A stretch of 64,000 nucleotides of DNA from Oxalobacter formigenes (GTDB taxonomy: Bacteria > Pseudomonadota > Gammaproteobacteria > Burkholderiales > Burkholderiaceae_D), in NCBI RefSeq assembly GCF_002127965.1, contig NZ_CP018787.1, positions 1,426,001-1,490,000 of the forward strand, read 5' to 3'. Position 1 is the first letter of the stretch; each line of letters begins with the position of its first letter. Made by a program: the position numbers and the translations under genes. Positions 7,751-15,444 of this stretch are shown piece by piece. The notes under the pieces are model-generated. The model was not told where the DNA came from and ran no database searches. It was given only the letters and a program-made list of their open reading frames with translations.

Positions 7751-10260
7751 ATTTCCTGTTGTGTGTAAACGTTCCGGTACTTTTTAAGATGCTCTTCAAA
7801 AAGACTTGACGCCCCCTCAACCCAGCCACTGATCGTTTTATCGTCCGGCTTGTCTCCGACCAGATAAACAGTCCTCTGCTTGACATCACTGTTCAGGTCA
7901 TACTTGATCAATGACTTCCTGACCAATCCTTTTCCTATCCGGTCTATCGTTCGACCGAATAGCGTCAATGTTGGGGGCCATCGCTCGCCACTCACTACGC
8001 ACCACCGCTGGAAACCTGAATAGAGTTGTTGAGCGGAACAACTTATAAACGGAAGGGGAAGGAAACCCTGCGACCAGTTATGAAAAAAACGCTCTGGTGG
8101 CGACATGCTCAACGTAATAAGATCGTCCTTTGCCTCGGTTCTGGGCGGGTCGGTGTACTCGTCAAAACCATCAAACGTGACGGTATTAAGCAAAAAATCA
8201 TAAAAAGCCTCAATACCGCCGTTATTCGCCTCTTCAGCCACAGCGCGATAAAACTCTTTCTCCCGTTTTGGCGGTGTCCAGAGAACAAGATAACGCCTGT
8301 CTGAACTATCCAGAACCAGCGGTTGCAACTCATTCGAAAGAAACACAAAATTCATGTGATTTGCTTCTTCCCTGGCATTCAGGTTTTTCGGATTAACCAT
8401 CACCGTATCGCCAGAAATGATTTTTTTCAATCTGCCTTTTGTCGCTTTAAGCTCTGATCGAGTAATCACCTCATCAGCCACTACAAACAGCTTCTTGCTG
8501 GCCCAGTCGTTAAACTGGTTTTCCAGCTGTTCACTGCCGATAACCCCGCCATACTCGCCGTATATCCGACGCACAATGATTTCCCAGAACAGGTTTTTAC
8601 CCGAACCTTCATCACCGTGCATCACAATACTCGTCCGCATTTTTGCGCCGGGGTTTTGCAGTGGGTAGGCGATCCAGCGCAATAACCACGTCATAACCGC
8701 TTTATCACCATTGGACAGGTGCCCGACCAGCTCCATGATTTTTTGATAAGAGCCTTTTTTCGGTTGAATCGTCCAGCCGTGATAAAGGTTTATTGCGCCG
8801 ATCATGTCCTCTTTATGCCCAGGATCGAAAATAACGCGGTCTTTATTGACGATCTTTCGCTCACCATTGTTCAACCAGAATTTAACCTCGTCGCTGCCGT
8901 ATGCCAGCCTTAAATTCGCGATCTTGATGAACATGTGGCGGTCACTATCGTAAGCCTCGTCCGTTCCGTAAATCAGAACAAACTTATCGAGCAGAAAATT
9001 AACTTTTTCCCAGAAATTAGCGCCCCGTTCCTTGATCTTGCGACCGCCCCTTTCCCCCTTGCCGTCGGCACTTTTTCCACCTTTTTTGTTGACTGGCAAC
9101 GGCTTTCCGGACAGAGCAGCATCGATAGCCGCCTGAACCTGATCTTTGACCACATCAAGCGATTCATGAACATGCAGATCGTTGAAATCCGTCCATTTAT
9201 TTGTTCCCCGATCTTTAAAAACCGGCCAGACTACCGACGCATTACCTGCATCAATCGCCGCATTTTTGGCACCGTAAATCCCTGCATTTCTGAACGTGAG
9301 TGAACGTCCATGTCCATTCCGTATGACTTCCGAATAAATGTAATCGTCGCCGTGCGGATCTTTTTTAAGCCCTGATGTGACACGCACAGGCATCCCGTCT
9401 TTATCAATCAGGTCGTTTTGAATACCGGAAAGTTCCGGAATATCAGAAAGCCCGTAATCAGTTGTCAGGCGTTCAGCGTACCGCTGCCGGATCAGATAAT
9501 CATCATCGGCAATGAAGAGCAAATGCGCCTCTGGCCAGTCCCGTCTTACCCAGCGTATGACGCGCATCAGATTACCCACGTCAAATGCCACGATAGCCGG
9601 ATATTTCCGGTCTGTCGCCATCCGAACAGATTGCATCGTTGCGTACCCCTCGCCAACCATGATCAGCTGGGGGGCGAGGGGAATTTCTCCTAATATCAGG
9701 CCTGCACCGTCTTTTTGCATCCCTTTATTAAACCGTTTATCGCCGGCTGGATCGATCTTTTGTAATCCAACAAGATGTTGGCCATCCGGGTCATACTGAT
9801 ACGCAGGGACAAATACGGATCCATCCGGCGCGATTTTCGCCCCGTCGCCATCAATACCCTTGCGCTGCAGATATGGCGAAATAACCCCAGCTTCCGGCTT
9901 GACTGCCTCCCATTGCGTTTTCGCCCGGTTTGCGGCAAACGTCGCCATTTTCCGGCGCTTTTCAGCTTCCCGATCGTCGAACTCTTTTTGTTTTTTGAGG
10001 GCCAGTGCTTTTTCTTCATCGGAAATTCCTTGCCAATCGATTTTGACGGATACTGCATTATTGTTTTCGCCCTGCCAGATTCCGAATGCGCCTGTCACGA
10101 CCTGACGGCCCGACTTGAGCGTAATGTCACGCAAGGCATACCATGCTTTCTTACCGGGTCCAAATCGATGAATCTTGCCATCAAGGACTGGATGCCCTGA
10201 AGGCAACATCGGCAGACCGCAAGCCGTCATCTGGTCGATAACCGATGTCAGATTACTCAT
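7747..10260 (-). CDS. Phage replication primase-helicase, P4 alpha-like (TOPRIM plus SF3/DUF5906)
   Basis: 837 residues. The N-terminal region leads to a TOPRIM-type fold with VGEGYATMQS near residue 202 and IADDD near 250, which binds metal for primer synthesis or regulation. A linker of basic residues (390-412) follows. The C-terminal helicase has Walker A HGDEGSGKN near 548 and Walker B-like FVVADE near 592. Together these fit the alpha-type proteins that combine primase, helicase and origin binding in satellite phage P4 and many prophages. It overlaps the KilA-N gene by 8 bases upstream, and the iteron origin lies at its 3' end. Confidence 0.9.
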   Translation of the reverse strand: MSNLTSVIDQMTACGLPMLPSGHPVLDGKIHRFGPGKKAWYALRDITLKSGRQVVTGAFGIWQGENNNAVSVKIDWQGISDEEKALALKKQKEFDDREAEKRRKMATFAANRAKTQWEAVKPEAGVISPYLQRKGIDGDGAKIAPDGSVFVPAYQYDPDGQHLVGLQKIDPAGDKRFNKGMQKDGAGLILGEIPLAPQLIMVGEGYATMQSVRMATDRKYPAIVAFDVGNLMRVIRWVRRDWPEAHLLFIADDDYLIRQRYAERLTTDYGLSDIPELSGIQNDLIDKDGMPVRVTSGLKKDPHGDDYIYSEVIRNGHGRSLTFRNAGIYGAKNAAIDAGNASVVWPVFKDRGTNKWTDFNDLHVHESLDVVKDQVQAAIDAALSGKPLPVNKKGGKSADGKGERGGRKIKERGANFWEKVNFLLDKFVLIYGTDEAYDSDRHMFIKIANLRLAYGSDEVKFWLNNGERKIVNKDRVIFDPGHKEDMIGAINLYHGWTIQPKKGSYQKIMELVGHLSNGDKAVMTWLLRWIAYPLQNPGAKMRTSIVMHGDEGSGKNLFWEIIVRRIYGEYGGVIGSEQLENQFNDWASKKLFVVADEVITRSELKATKGRLKKIISGDTVMVNPKNLNAREEANHMNFVFLSNELQPLVLDSSDRRYLVLWTPPKREKEFYRAVAEEANNGGIEAFYDFLLNTVTFDGFDEYTDPPRTEAKDDLITLSMSPPERFFHNWSQGFLPLPFISCSAQQLYSGFQRWCVVSGERWPPTLTLFGRTIDRIGKGLVRKSLIKYDLNSDVKQRTVYLVGDKPDDKTISGWVEGASSLFEEHLKKYRNVYTQQEM

Positions 10261-11098
10261 TGACGCCCCCCTGGATTTTATTCAGGGCTTTATCGGCCTT
10301 GATCCTGACGAATTGAAGCAGTTCTTCGATTCGTTCTTTTTCTTCATTCAGTTTGTGCAGGAGCGCATTGCCAAGGGTGGTTGTCTTGACAACTCTTTTT
10401 GCATACATCAGATTTAGTCTTCCGCCGGCGACACATCGATATTCAACCGCACGGCGCAAATGATCAATACAAAGGTCATAACATTCCCGCGACATTTCCC
10501 ATGCCTTTTTTTCCATATCATCGGCCAGACTTTTCGGAATATCGACGCTGGAAACAGGAAGACCTTCCCGCATCATTTCAGCGATATCAACAGAAGACAT
10601 CGATTTCGTTTCTTGAGGAATCCAGATATCCAGATCGTCAACCTTTCCAGAAAGATAATCGGACATCAATTCACCCCGGATTTCCCGGTATTTTTCCATT
10701 ACCAGAACGTGCGCACGCATGTTGATGGCGGTTTGCTCTTCGGTAGTAATGACACGGACGGCCGGAAGTGTGCTTACAACCTGCGCTTTCGCGGAATCCA
10801 GAAACACACGAATGACCTTGAGATGGAATGCAGGGCTGATCCATGCCGCGTAGGCAATGACTAGTTCTTTACAAACATAAGAACCCTGTGCCCGCCCTTT
10901 TCCGGCAACTGTATTTAAGCTCCTCATATGTGAGGAACTATCAATTTCAGAAATTAAAGCCTTTGTTGCCTCAAGCCGCAAAAAATTGGAGGGCTGATGT
11001 TTTTTATTGCCACCGCTGGCCTTATGTAAATCATTGAGAGAATATAAACCGTCTTGCTGACGGATGGCGGACGAACCGATAGATATGATGTTAGTCAT
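10253..11098 (-). CDS. KilA-N domain phage protein (antirepressor-like)
   Basis: 281 residues with a KilA-N DNA-binding domain at the N-terminus (LYSLNDLHKASGGNKKHQPSNF, then VCKELVIAYAAWISPAFH). A middle segment from about residue 113 (AVRVITTEEQTAINMRAH then EKYREIRGEL) is shared with the neighbouring BRO-N protein. The C-terminal helical region is unknown. Its Shine-Dalgarno (ACAAAGGAGT) is complementary to a loop of the C4-like RNA just upstream, so its translation or transcription is probably controlled by that RNA. Proteins in this place act as antirepressors in P1-like immunity systems. Confidence 0.85.
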   Translation of the reverse strand: MTNIISIGSSAIRQQDGLYSLNDLHKASGGNKKHQPSNFLRLEATKALISEIDSSSHMRSLNTVAGKGRAQGSYVCKELVIAYAAWISPAFHLKVIRVFLDSAKAQVVSTLPAVRVITTEEQTAINMRAHVLVMEKYREIRGELMSDYLSGKVDDLDIWIPQETKSMSSVDIAEMMREGLPVSSVDIPKSLADDMEKKAWEMSRECYDLCIDHLRRAVEYRCVAGGRLNLMYAKRVVKTTTLGNALLHKLNEEKERIEELLQFVRIKADKALNKIQGGVNE

Positions 11099-11813
11099 GG
11101 CTGACTCCTTTGTAGCGTTTTGAATTTTCGCTACCCGCTTCTAAACGGGTGGGCGAAACCGTGCGGATTAGAAGACCGGTTACAAAGGAACCCGGCGCAC
11201 CCGAAGATGCCCCGCACGGCTCGCCCATAAAAAGAGACTTGCCACGGACATAAAAAAACCGCTTTGATGGCGGTGTCCGCCTTTGTATATCCGAGCTTCT
11301 AAACCCGACGCTGTTTTTTTCCAGCGCAGATGTAGCATAGCCGGATAGTTGACGGCTTGTCAACTCACCCCGGATTTCCCGGTATTTTTCCTGTGCCAGA
11401 ACGTGCGAACGCATGTTGATGTTGGTTTGTTCTATCGTAGTGAGAATGCGCACGGCTGCAAGCGTATTTCTAGCATGTTGCTCCACCTCTTTATCCAGAA
11501 TATCCAATACCCATCGCCGGAATTCTTTTGCCTTCGATGTTCTGGAAAACATGGCAACCAAATGAGCGCCACGAAGGGAAAAAAGACGGACGGTTTTTTG
11601 AATATTCCCCGAGACGGTCAAATTGACCGTCTCGGACATATCTGCCGTAAATTCATCAGCATTACGTCTGTATATCCGGCTTATTGCATCATCGGATTGA
11701 TAACCCAATGACTTTGCGATATCGGTCGCAGAAAAATAGGTTTGATTGTTTTGTCGAATAATCGACAGAGATACGCCGTTAAAAACGAGCGCAGGCAATG
11801 AGGATTTAGGCAT
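11091..11813 (-). CDS. BRO-N domain protein fused to an Icd/Ash-like C-terminus
   Basis: 240 residues. Residues 1-100 form a BRO-N (Bro/P22-Ant-like) DNA-binding domain (SIIRQNNQTYFSATDIAKSL, later LFSLRGAHLVAMFSRTSKAKEF). Residues 118-155 match the linker of the KilA-N neighbour (AVRILTTIEQTNINMRSH, EKYREIRGEL). From about residue 165 the frame reads PPSKRFFYVRGKSLFMGEP and ends NSKRYKGVSHD, which looks like the small cell-division-inhibitor (Icd/Ash-like) products of P1/P4 immunity regions. That part also encodes the C4-like RNA and its first target. The last 8 bases overlap the KilA-N start. Antirepressor function is inferred. Confidence 0.75.
   Translation of the reverse strand: MPKSSLPALVFNGVSLSIIRQNNQTYFSATDIAKSLGYQSDDAISRIYRRNADEFTADMSETVNLTVSGNIQKTVRLFSLRGAHLVAMFSRTSKAKEFRRWVLDILDKEVEQHARNTLAAVRILTTIEQTNINMRSHVLAQEKYREIRGELTSRQLSGYATSALEKNSVGFRSSDIQRRTPPSKRFFYVRGKSLFMGEPCGASSGAPGSFVTGLLIRTVSPTRLEAGSENSKRYKGVSHD
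11106..11302 (-). ncRNA. C4-type antisense RNA with two target pairs (RNA core 11151-11226)
   Basis: On the minus strand the core closes with GGGCG/CGCCC (11226-11222 with 11155-11151) and CCGCACGG/CCGTGCGG (11219-11212 with 11166-11159). Inside are a C(UUCG)G hairpin and a hairpin CCGGGTT...AACCGG whose loop shows CCTTTGT, followed by CTTCTAA. These are complementary to two downstream sites, TTAGAAG (11144-11138) and TACAAAGGA (11114-11106, the KilA-N ribosome site). The same two target words recur upstream at 11302-11296 and 11287-11280. Two antisense words and two copies of the target pair are the design of P1/P7 C4 RNA, which terminates or blocks expression of ant. The call rests on this pairing, not on a database match. 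Confidence 0.75.
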
Positions 11814-11869
11814 AGTAGCCCCCTTGAGTATAGCGTTTTGAATTTTCGCAATGATTGCGGCTTGACTCC

Positions 11870-11898
11870 TTGACCTTTTGTAACCGATTGGTTACAAT
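11870..11898 (+). promoter_or_regulatory. Promoter and palindromic operator of the toxin-antitoxin pair
   Basis: TTGACC (11870-11875) and TACAAT (11893-11898) are spaced by 17 bases. Between and over them lies the perfect inverted repeat TTGTAACC-GATT-GGTTACAA (11878-11897), a good autoregulation site for the antitoxin. The expected transcription start falls at or next to the toxin ATG at 11905, so the mRNA may be leaderless. Confidence 0.75.
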
Positions 11899-11904
11899 AG
11901 AACC

Positions 11905-12198
11905 ATGAAATACACAATCAAACAAACCGAAACATTTAAAACGTGGCTCAAAACAGTCAAGGATAGAACGGCATTTATTGCCATCATCAGAAGACTTGAA
12001 AGAGCCGGAAACGGCAATTTCGGGGATGCCAAGTCGATTAATGACGGTGTTTCTGAAATGCGCGTCGATGTCGGTGCAGGTTATCGCTTGTATTACACCA
12101 TTCGCGGAAATGAGATCGTGTTTTTCCTGAACGGTGGAAAAAAGTCCACACAGAAATCGGATATTAAAATCGCAAAAAGCAAGGCGAAAGGAATTTGA
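11905..12198 (+). CDS. Type II toxin, HI1419/RelE-HigB-like
   Basis: 97 residues, matching the short killer proteins of the HI1419 family, related to RelE/HigB mRNA interferases. Typical features are FKTWLKTVKD at the N-terminus, GNFGDAKSINDGVSEMRVDVGAGYR in the middle and GGKKSTQKSDIKIAK at the end. It would cleave translated mRNA when free of antitoxin. It lies 3 bases upstream of the antitoxin gene, with the toxin-first order usual for this family. No Shine-Dalgarno is visible before the ATG. The pair lies on the strand opposite the phage replication operon. Confidence 0.88.
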   Translation: MKYTIKQTETFKTWLKTVKDRTAFIAIIRRLERAGNGNFGDAKSINDGVSEMRVDVGAGYRLYYTIRGNEIVFFLNGGKKSTQKSDIKIAKSKAKGI

Positions 12199-12201
12199 AA
12201 A

Positions 12202-12486
12202 ATGACTGAAAAAACACACACTTTTGACATAGTTGAATATCTGGACAGTGAAGAAAACGTCCAGGAATATTTCAGACAAGTCATGGAAGACGGCGACTCC
12301 GATGAAATTATCCGGGCGCTCGGCCACATCGCCAAAGCGCGGGGCATGATGAAACTTGCAAATGATACCGGACTCGCCAGAGAAAGCCTTTACAGGGCGC
12401 TTTCTGAAGGCGCAAAACCGCGTTTTGACACGATTATGCGCGTCACTCAAGCCCTTGGCCTGAAACTGACTATTGCGCACGGCTGA
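12202..12486 (+). CDS. Type II antitoxin, HI1420-like helix-turn-helix protein
   Basis: 94 residues, the usual partner of HI1419-type toxins. The C-terminal half is a helix-turn-helix (MMKLANDTGLARESLYRALSEGAKPRFDTIMRV), which would bind the palindrome over the promoter. The N-terminal acidic part (DIVEYLDSEENVQEYF) should neutralise the toxin. It follows the toxin gene after 3 bases and converges on the 12513 gene. Confidence 0.88.
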   Translation: MTEKTHTFDIVEYLDSEENVQEYFRQVMEDGDSDEIIRALGHIAKARGMMKLANDTGLARESLYRALSEGAKPRFDTIMRVTQALGLKLTIAHG

Positions 12487-12512
12487 CCGATAAAACAATA
12501 GGTGGTTTGCAG

Positions 12513-12908
12513 CTAACATGCTGCACCTCTCCCAACAACAACCTGAAATGCCCAATCATCCAGAAATTCTTTTCTATAAACGACTTCACGTGATGATTTT
12601 ATTCGGACTGGTGTTGGCGATAGTTCCAACACCGGTTTGCGTTTTTTTGGTCCGGCAACCTTGCGGTTTGGTGTCGGTGCATCTTTACCAACTCCGAAAG
12701 CAAATACTCTTGAAAATGCATAGTCGCCCTCAAGCCAATCAGCAACATAAACCGTGCCATTTTTCCTTTTCTCGACTCGGATTTTACGCACGTGCTTATT
12801 GATCGTTTGACTGCAAAAACCTGTCTTTTCAGCGAGTTCTTTTACTGTCGCCGGTTTTTCTTTCAAGGCATCAATAATCTCTTTTTTTATATCTCTTTTG
12901 GTTTTCAT
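12513..12908 (-). CDS. Phage winged helix-turn-helix protein, unknown role
   Basis: 131 residues. The N-terminal 55 residues look like a winged helix-turn-helix (ALKEKPATVKELAEKTGFCSQTINKHVRKI). The rest is basic and not recognised. It overlaps the upstream gene by ATGA and so belongs to the leftward early operon. A role in replication control or gene regulation fits, but nothing more exact can be said. Confidence 0.65.
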   Translation of the reverse strand: MKTKRDIKKEIIDALKEKPATVKELAEKTGFCSQTINKHVRKIRVEKRKNGTVYVADWLEGDYAFSRVFAFGVGKDAPTPNRKVAGPKKRKPVLELSPTPVRIKSSREVVYRKEFLDDWAFQVVVGRGAAC

Positions 12909-13210
12909 TCCGACACCTCGTCAGTAAAAAACAGGCTGAAATCATCAATCACGTCGCTGATATAAAAATTCTGGTTATAGATCCCGACCAAAGCCTCATG
13001 CTTTTCCGTCACAAACGAAGCAAACCGCAAGCCCGATGACTTCATGATTGTTATCCGCCCGCAAAAGCTGAACACTGCGACAGAATCGGATGTTTGCCTC
13101 AATGCGCAAACAAGACGTCGGACGGCCTCTGTCAGTGACGTTTTTTCTGACAGCTTTCTTTTTCGAAGACTTTTCCTGACTGGTTTTAACGACATGGTTC
13201 TGGATATCAT
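12905..13210 (-). CDS. Small phage protein of unknown function
   Basis: About 101 residues from ATG 13210, chosen because AAGGAAG lies about 8 bases upstream and it almost touches the stop of the YmfL-like gene. An in-frame ATG at 13228 is the alternative. The N-terminus is very basic (KPVRKSLRKRKLSEKTS), followed by a compact alpha/beta-like segment with no known motif. It ends in an ATGA overlap with the next gene. Confidence 0.55.
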   Translation of the reverse strand: MISRTMSLKPVRKSLRKRKLSEKTSLTEAVRRLVCALRQTSDSVAVFSFCGRITIMKSSGLRFASFVTEKHEALVGIYNQNFYISDVIDDFSLFFTDEVSE

Positions 13211-13211
13211 T

Positions 13212-13670
13212 TCAGTCTTCCTTTTCATGTTGCTTGCAATAGATTCGAAATGTGAGCGCCAACAGTTCCTGTACCAGCTTATTTACCCCCTCACCTGCCG
13301 CCGACAGATCCTGACGTTCTCGCTGATCGACCACATCATCAGAAATCGCCCTGCTGAATTTTCCGGAAAATTCGCCTACTTTCGCGTAGAGTGCATTCCA
13401 CTTTTCCAGCAGTTCATCGTTTCCGATATCAGACACATCCGGCAATTCGACAAAAACCCCACCACTTAACGACGCCACTGCATCAGCAAAGAACGTTGTT
13501 CCACTGAAGGACTGGATCTGCAACTCTTCATCGGCCGTAAAATCCTGCCCCTTCCGGTTATATAACCGGTTATCAAATGCATGAATCGTCATTCCCATTG
13601 CCACTGCTAGCGCATCTTTTCCGCCGGGAAACGACTTGATCATTTTGAGATTTGCCTGCCTCACATTCAC
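13212..13670 (-). CDS. YmfL-like (CII-type) phage regulator
   Basis: 152 residues from a GTG start. The N-terminal part (MIKSFPGGKDALAVAMGMTIHAFDNRLYNRKGQDFTADEEL) is the pattern of YmfL-family proteins from e14-like prophages, which look like CII-type DNA-binding proteins. It lies second in the leftward early operon after the Cro-like gene, where CII normally lies. The C-terminal half is helical. Confidence 0.75.
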   Translation of the reverse strand: MNVRQANLKMIKSFPGGKDALAVAMGMTIHAFDNRLYNRKGQDFTADEELQIQSFSGTTFFADAVASLSGGVFVELPDVSDIGNDELLEKWNALYAKVGEFSGKFSRAISDDVVDQRERQDLSAAGEGVNKLVQELLALTFRIYCKQHEKED

Positions 13671-13695
13671 AGCGTTTGCCCTTTCCCTGTGGTTT

Positions 13696-13902
13696 TTAAT
13701 TTTGGCGATTACAGTTAAATTGATTACATTGAACAGCAGCGACAGTTTCTGGATACACAGCCTTTAAATACATCATCCTGGCATCCGGAATCCCTTGTTT
13801 TCGCCACTTTGAAACAGCCTGCGAACGGATGCCAAAAATGTCAGCCACTTTGACGGAACCGCCAAGCTCATCAATTAATTTGGAGTCGTTTAAATGAATC
13901 AT
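13696..13902 (-). CDS. Cro-like helix-turn-helix regulator
   Basis: 68 residues from ATG 13902. Longer open frame upstream is hydrophobic nonsense that runs through the operators. The motif GGSVKVADIFGIRSQAVSKWRKQG is a clear Cro/YdaS-type helix-turn-helix. It is the first gene leftward from the operator cluster at 13912-13968 and divergent from the CI-like gene, the normal Cro position. Confidence 0.85.
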   Translation of the reverse strand: MIHLNDSKLIDELGGSVKVADIFGIRSQAVSKWRKQGIPDARMMYLKAVYPETVAAVQCNQFNCNRQN

Positions 13903-13911
13903 ATTAGCGAT

Positions 13912-13968
13912 TGTAACCATAGTTACACAGAAAAAGCAAATTATAGTTACAAAAAAATATGTAACCAT
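13912..13968. promoter_or_regulatory. Left operator cluster of the lysogeny switch
   Basis: Between the Cro-like and CI-like genes lie TGTAACCATAGTTACA (13912-13927), a 16-base imperfect palindrome, plus the half sites TAGTTACA (13944-13951) and GTAACCAT (13961-13968). The same word is found again at 14468-14558. They are probably sites for the CI-like and Cro-like proteins. Confidence 0.75.
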
Positions 13969-13974
13969 TCTTTC

Positions 13975-14364
13975 ATGGATACCATTAGCAAAAAAATCAG
14001 AGAGTTAAGGATTAAAAAAGGGCTGACTCCGGAGCAATTCGCCAAAAATATTGGAGTAAGTCGAGTATCGGTATTGAAATGGGAAAATGGCTCGGCGCAA
14101 AATCTGAAAATAGCTAATATTTTGAAAATTTGTGAGTTTTTTGGTCTTACAACTGACGAATTTTTGAAAGACGAATCGCCCTCTACATTAAAAGCGGCGG
14201 AAAAGGCAGAGCCTTATCGTGTGGGCCGGTACTGGCCGTTCAATTTCCCGCCTGACAAATTAAATTTATTACCAAAACCCGAAATCGACGCGATCAACGA
14301 ATACATGGAATTGCGTTTTTTTAACTGGGAAATGAAAAGTAGAAAGAGAAAGAACGCTGGCTAA
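13975..14364 (+). CDS. CI-like phage repressor without peptidase domain
   Basis: 129 residues from ATG 13975, the start that directly precedes the helix-turn-helix. Residues 1-60 form an XRE DNA-binding domain (KIRELRIKKGLTPEQFAKNI, VSRVSVLKWENGSA). The C-terminal part is short, with PFNFPPDKL, and has no S24/LexA peptidase motifs. Such a repressor would not be cleaved by RecA and would need an antirepressor for induction, which fits the BRO/KilA genes nearby. No Shine-Dalgarno is obvious. Confidence 0.8.
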   Translation: MDTISKKIRELRIKKGLTPEQFAKNIGVSRVSVLKWENGSAQNLKIANILKICEFFGLTTDEFLKDESPSTLKAAEKAEPYRVGRYWPFNFPPDKLNLLPKPEIDAINEYMELRFFNWEMKSRKRKNAG

Positions 14365-14419
14365 ACGAACGCTTGCGATAATTATTCCTTTCCCGCGAAA
14401 AATCCTACCACCAAAAAAC

Positions 14420-14447
14420 AACCCGCTTTGACGGGTTATTTTTTTAT
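14420..14447 (+). terminator. Intrinsic terminator after the CI-like gene
   Basis: AACCCG-CTTTGA-CGGGTT followed by ATTTTTTTAT, about 55 bases downstream of the repressor stop. It isolates the repressor gene from the early rightward operon. Confidence 0.85.
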
Positions 14448-14467
14448 CCGTTTTACGCCCCCAGAAT

Positions 14468-14558
14468 GTAACTACAATTACAAATTAATGTAATTACTAT
14501 TGACACATTAAAAAATTAATGTAACTATGGTTACGAACAAAAAGTAATTAACGTTACA
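14468..14558 (+). promoter_or_regulatory. Right operator cluster and early promoter
   Basis: Four 16-base sites of the form TGTAAY-N4-RTTACA: 14468-14483, 14489-14504, 14520-14535 and 14543-14558. TTGACA at 14500-14505 is a perfect -35, with a weak -10 (AACTAT) 17 bases on, so the repressor would cover the promoter of the early operon that starts at 14573. Confidence 0.7.
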
Positions 14559-14572
14559 GAAAAGGGGGAAAT

Positions 14573-15103
14573 ATGCAAAGCAACGATACAACGCCTGTAG
14601 TGATTTATGGGCCTGCTGGATGCGGTAAGACGAGATACGCCCAAGCATTAGCCAGACACTATCGCAAGCCAATCATTATGGATGACGTCAGCAAACATGA
14701 TAAAGGGGCATTTGGCTTGAATGCCCTTTATTTAACAAATGAAGACTTGAGCGATTCAGACATCCCTCATGCCATCCCTTTTCATGTTGCAGCCAGGGCC
14801 GCCGGCATTAAGGTGCCAGATAAAGACAAAAATGATAATCAGCCGCGTTACTGCAAAGACTGTAAACATTGCTCGGGCGATCTCAAATGGGGCCCTAAGT
14901 GTTCCGCCAAAGAATCCGAGTATGTCGATCTGGTTCAGGGTCCATTATTAAGATCATGTGAAAAAATGAGACGGACTGACCAGTTTTGCGGGTCATCTGG
15001 ACGCTTTTATGTCGTCAAGGAATCGATTTCTTTTTCATCAAGAACTTCCATGTTGTTCTCCTCTTTAAATAAAAGGCATTCTGCCACGCTTTCCAAAAAA
15101 TGA
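14573..15103 (+). CDS. Small P-loop protein with Cys cluster, unknown phage function
   Basis: 176 residues. The N-terminus has a Walker A motif (GPAGCGKT) followed by a short NTPase-like domain (RKPIIMDDV). The middle has a zinc-type cluster CKDCKHC, then C of KWGPKC. The end is not recognised. AAGGGGGAA lies before the ATG. It is the first gene of the operator-controlled early operon. A full AAA+ core is too large for this length, so it is probably a degenerate or minimal ATPase. Confidence 0.6.
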   Translation: MQSNDTTPVVIYGPAGCGKTRYAQALARHYRKPIIMDDVSKHDKGAFGLNALYLTNEDLSDSDIPHAIPFHVAARAAGIKVPDKDKNDNQPRYCKDCKHCSGDLKWGPKCSAKESEYVDLVQGPLLRSCEKMRRTDQFCGSSGRFYVVKESISFSSRTSMLFSSLNKRHSATLSKK

Positions 15104-15111
15104 GGTCAATT

Positions 15112-15252
15112 ATGAACTCTTACATTCTGACAATTACCGTTGATCTGCACAAAATCGGCAGATTCTGCAAGCGTCTTGCAGAAGGCCTATTTGTCGGCTT
15201 GATCATTGGCTCACCTATTCTGCTTTACGGCCTCGGCTGGATCAAGGGGTAA
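15112..15252 (+). CDS. Small phage membrane protein
   Basis: 46 residues. A basic N-terminal part (HKIGRFCKRLAEG) is followed by one hydrophobic segment (LFVGLIIGSPILLYGLGW) that should span the membrane. AGG lies 6-8 bases before the ATG. It is spaced 8 bases after the previous gene. Function unknown. Confidence 0.5.
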   Translation: MNSYILTITVDLHKIGRFCKRLAEGLFVGLIIGSPILLYGLGWIKG

Positions 15253-15255
15253 ATC

Positions 15256-15435
15256 ATGCTGATTCTTCCCGAAGAAGAGCTTAAAAAAGCATGGCAATGG
15301 CTCAAAGTCACTACCCCGTATCAGCAAATGATCGCATGCCCGACACAAAAAGCCATCCTTATGGCCATCGCCAAGAATCGCTCGCGAAAGAATCGAGTAA
15401 ATACGCAGAACCGGCGGATTACTGAACGCACATAA
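15256..15435 (+). CDS. Small phage protein, unknown
   Basis: 59 residues, beginning MLILPEEELKKAWQWLKV and ending in a basic tail (NRSRKNRVNTQNRR). It lies 3 bases after the stop of the previous small gene and 9 bases before the next, as expected for an operon gene. No family recognised. Confidence 0.45.
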   Translation: MLILPEEELKKAWQWLKVTTPYQQMIACPTQKAILMAIAKNRSRKNRVNTQNRRITERT

Positions 15436-15444
15436 GAGATTATT

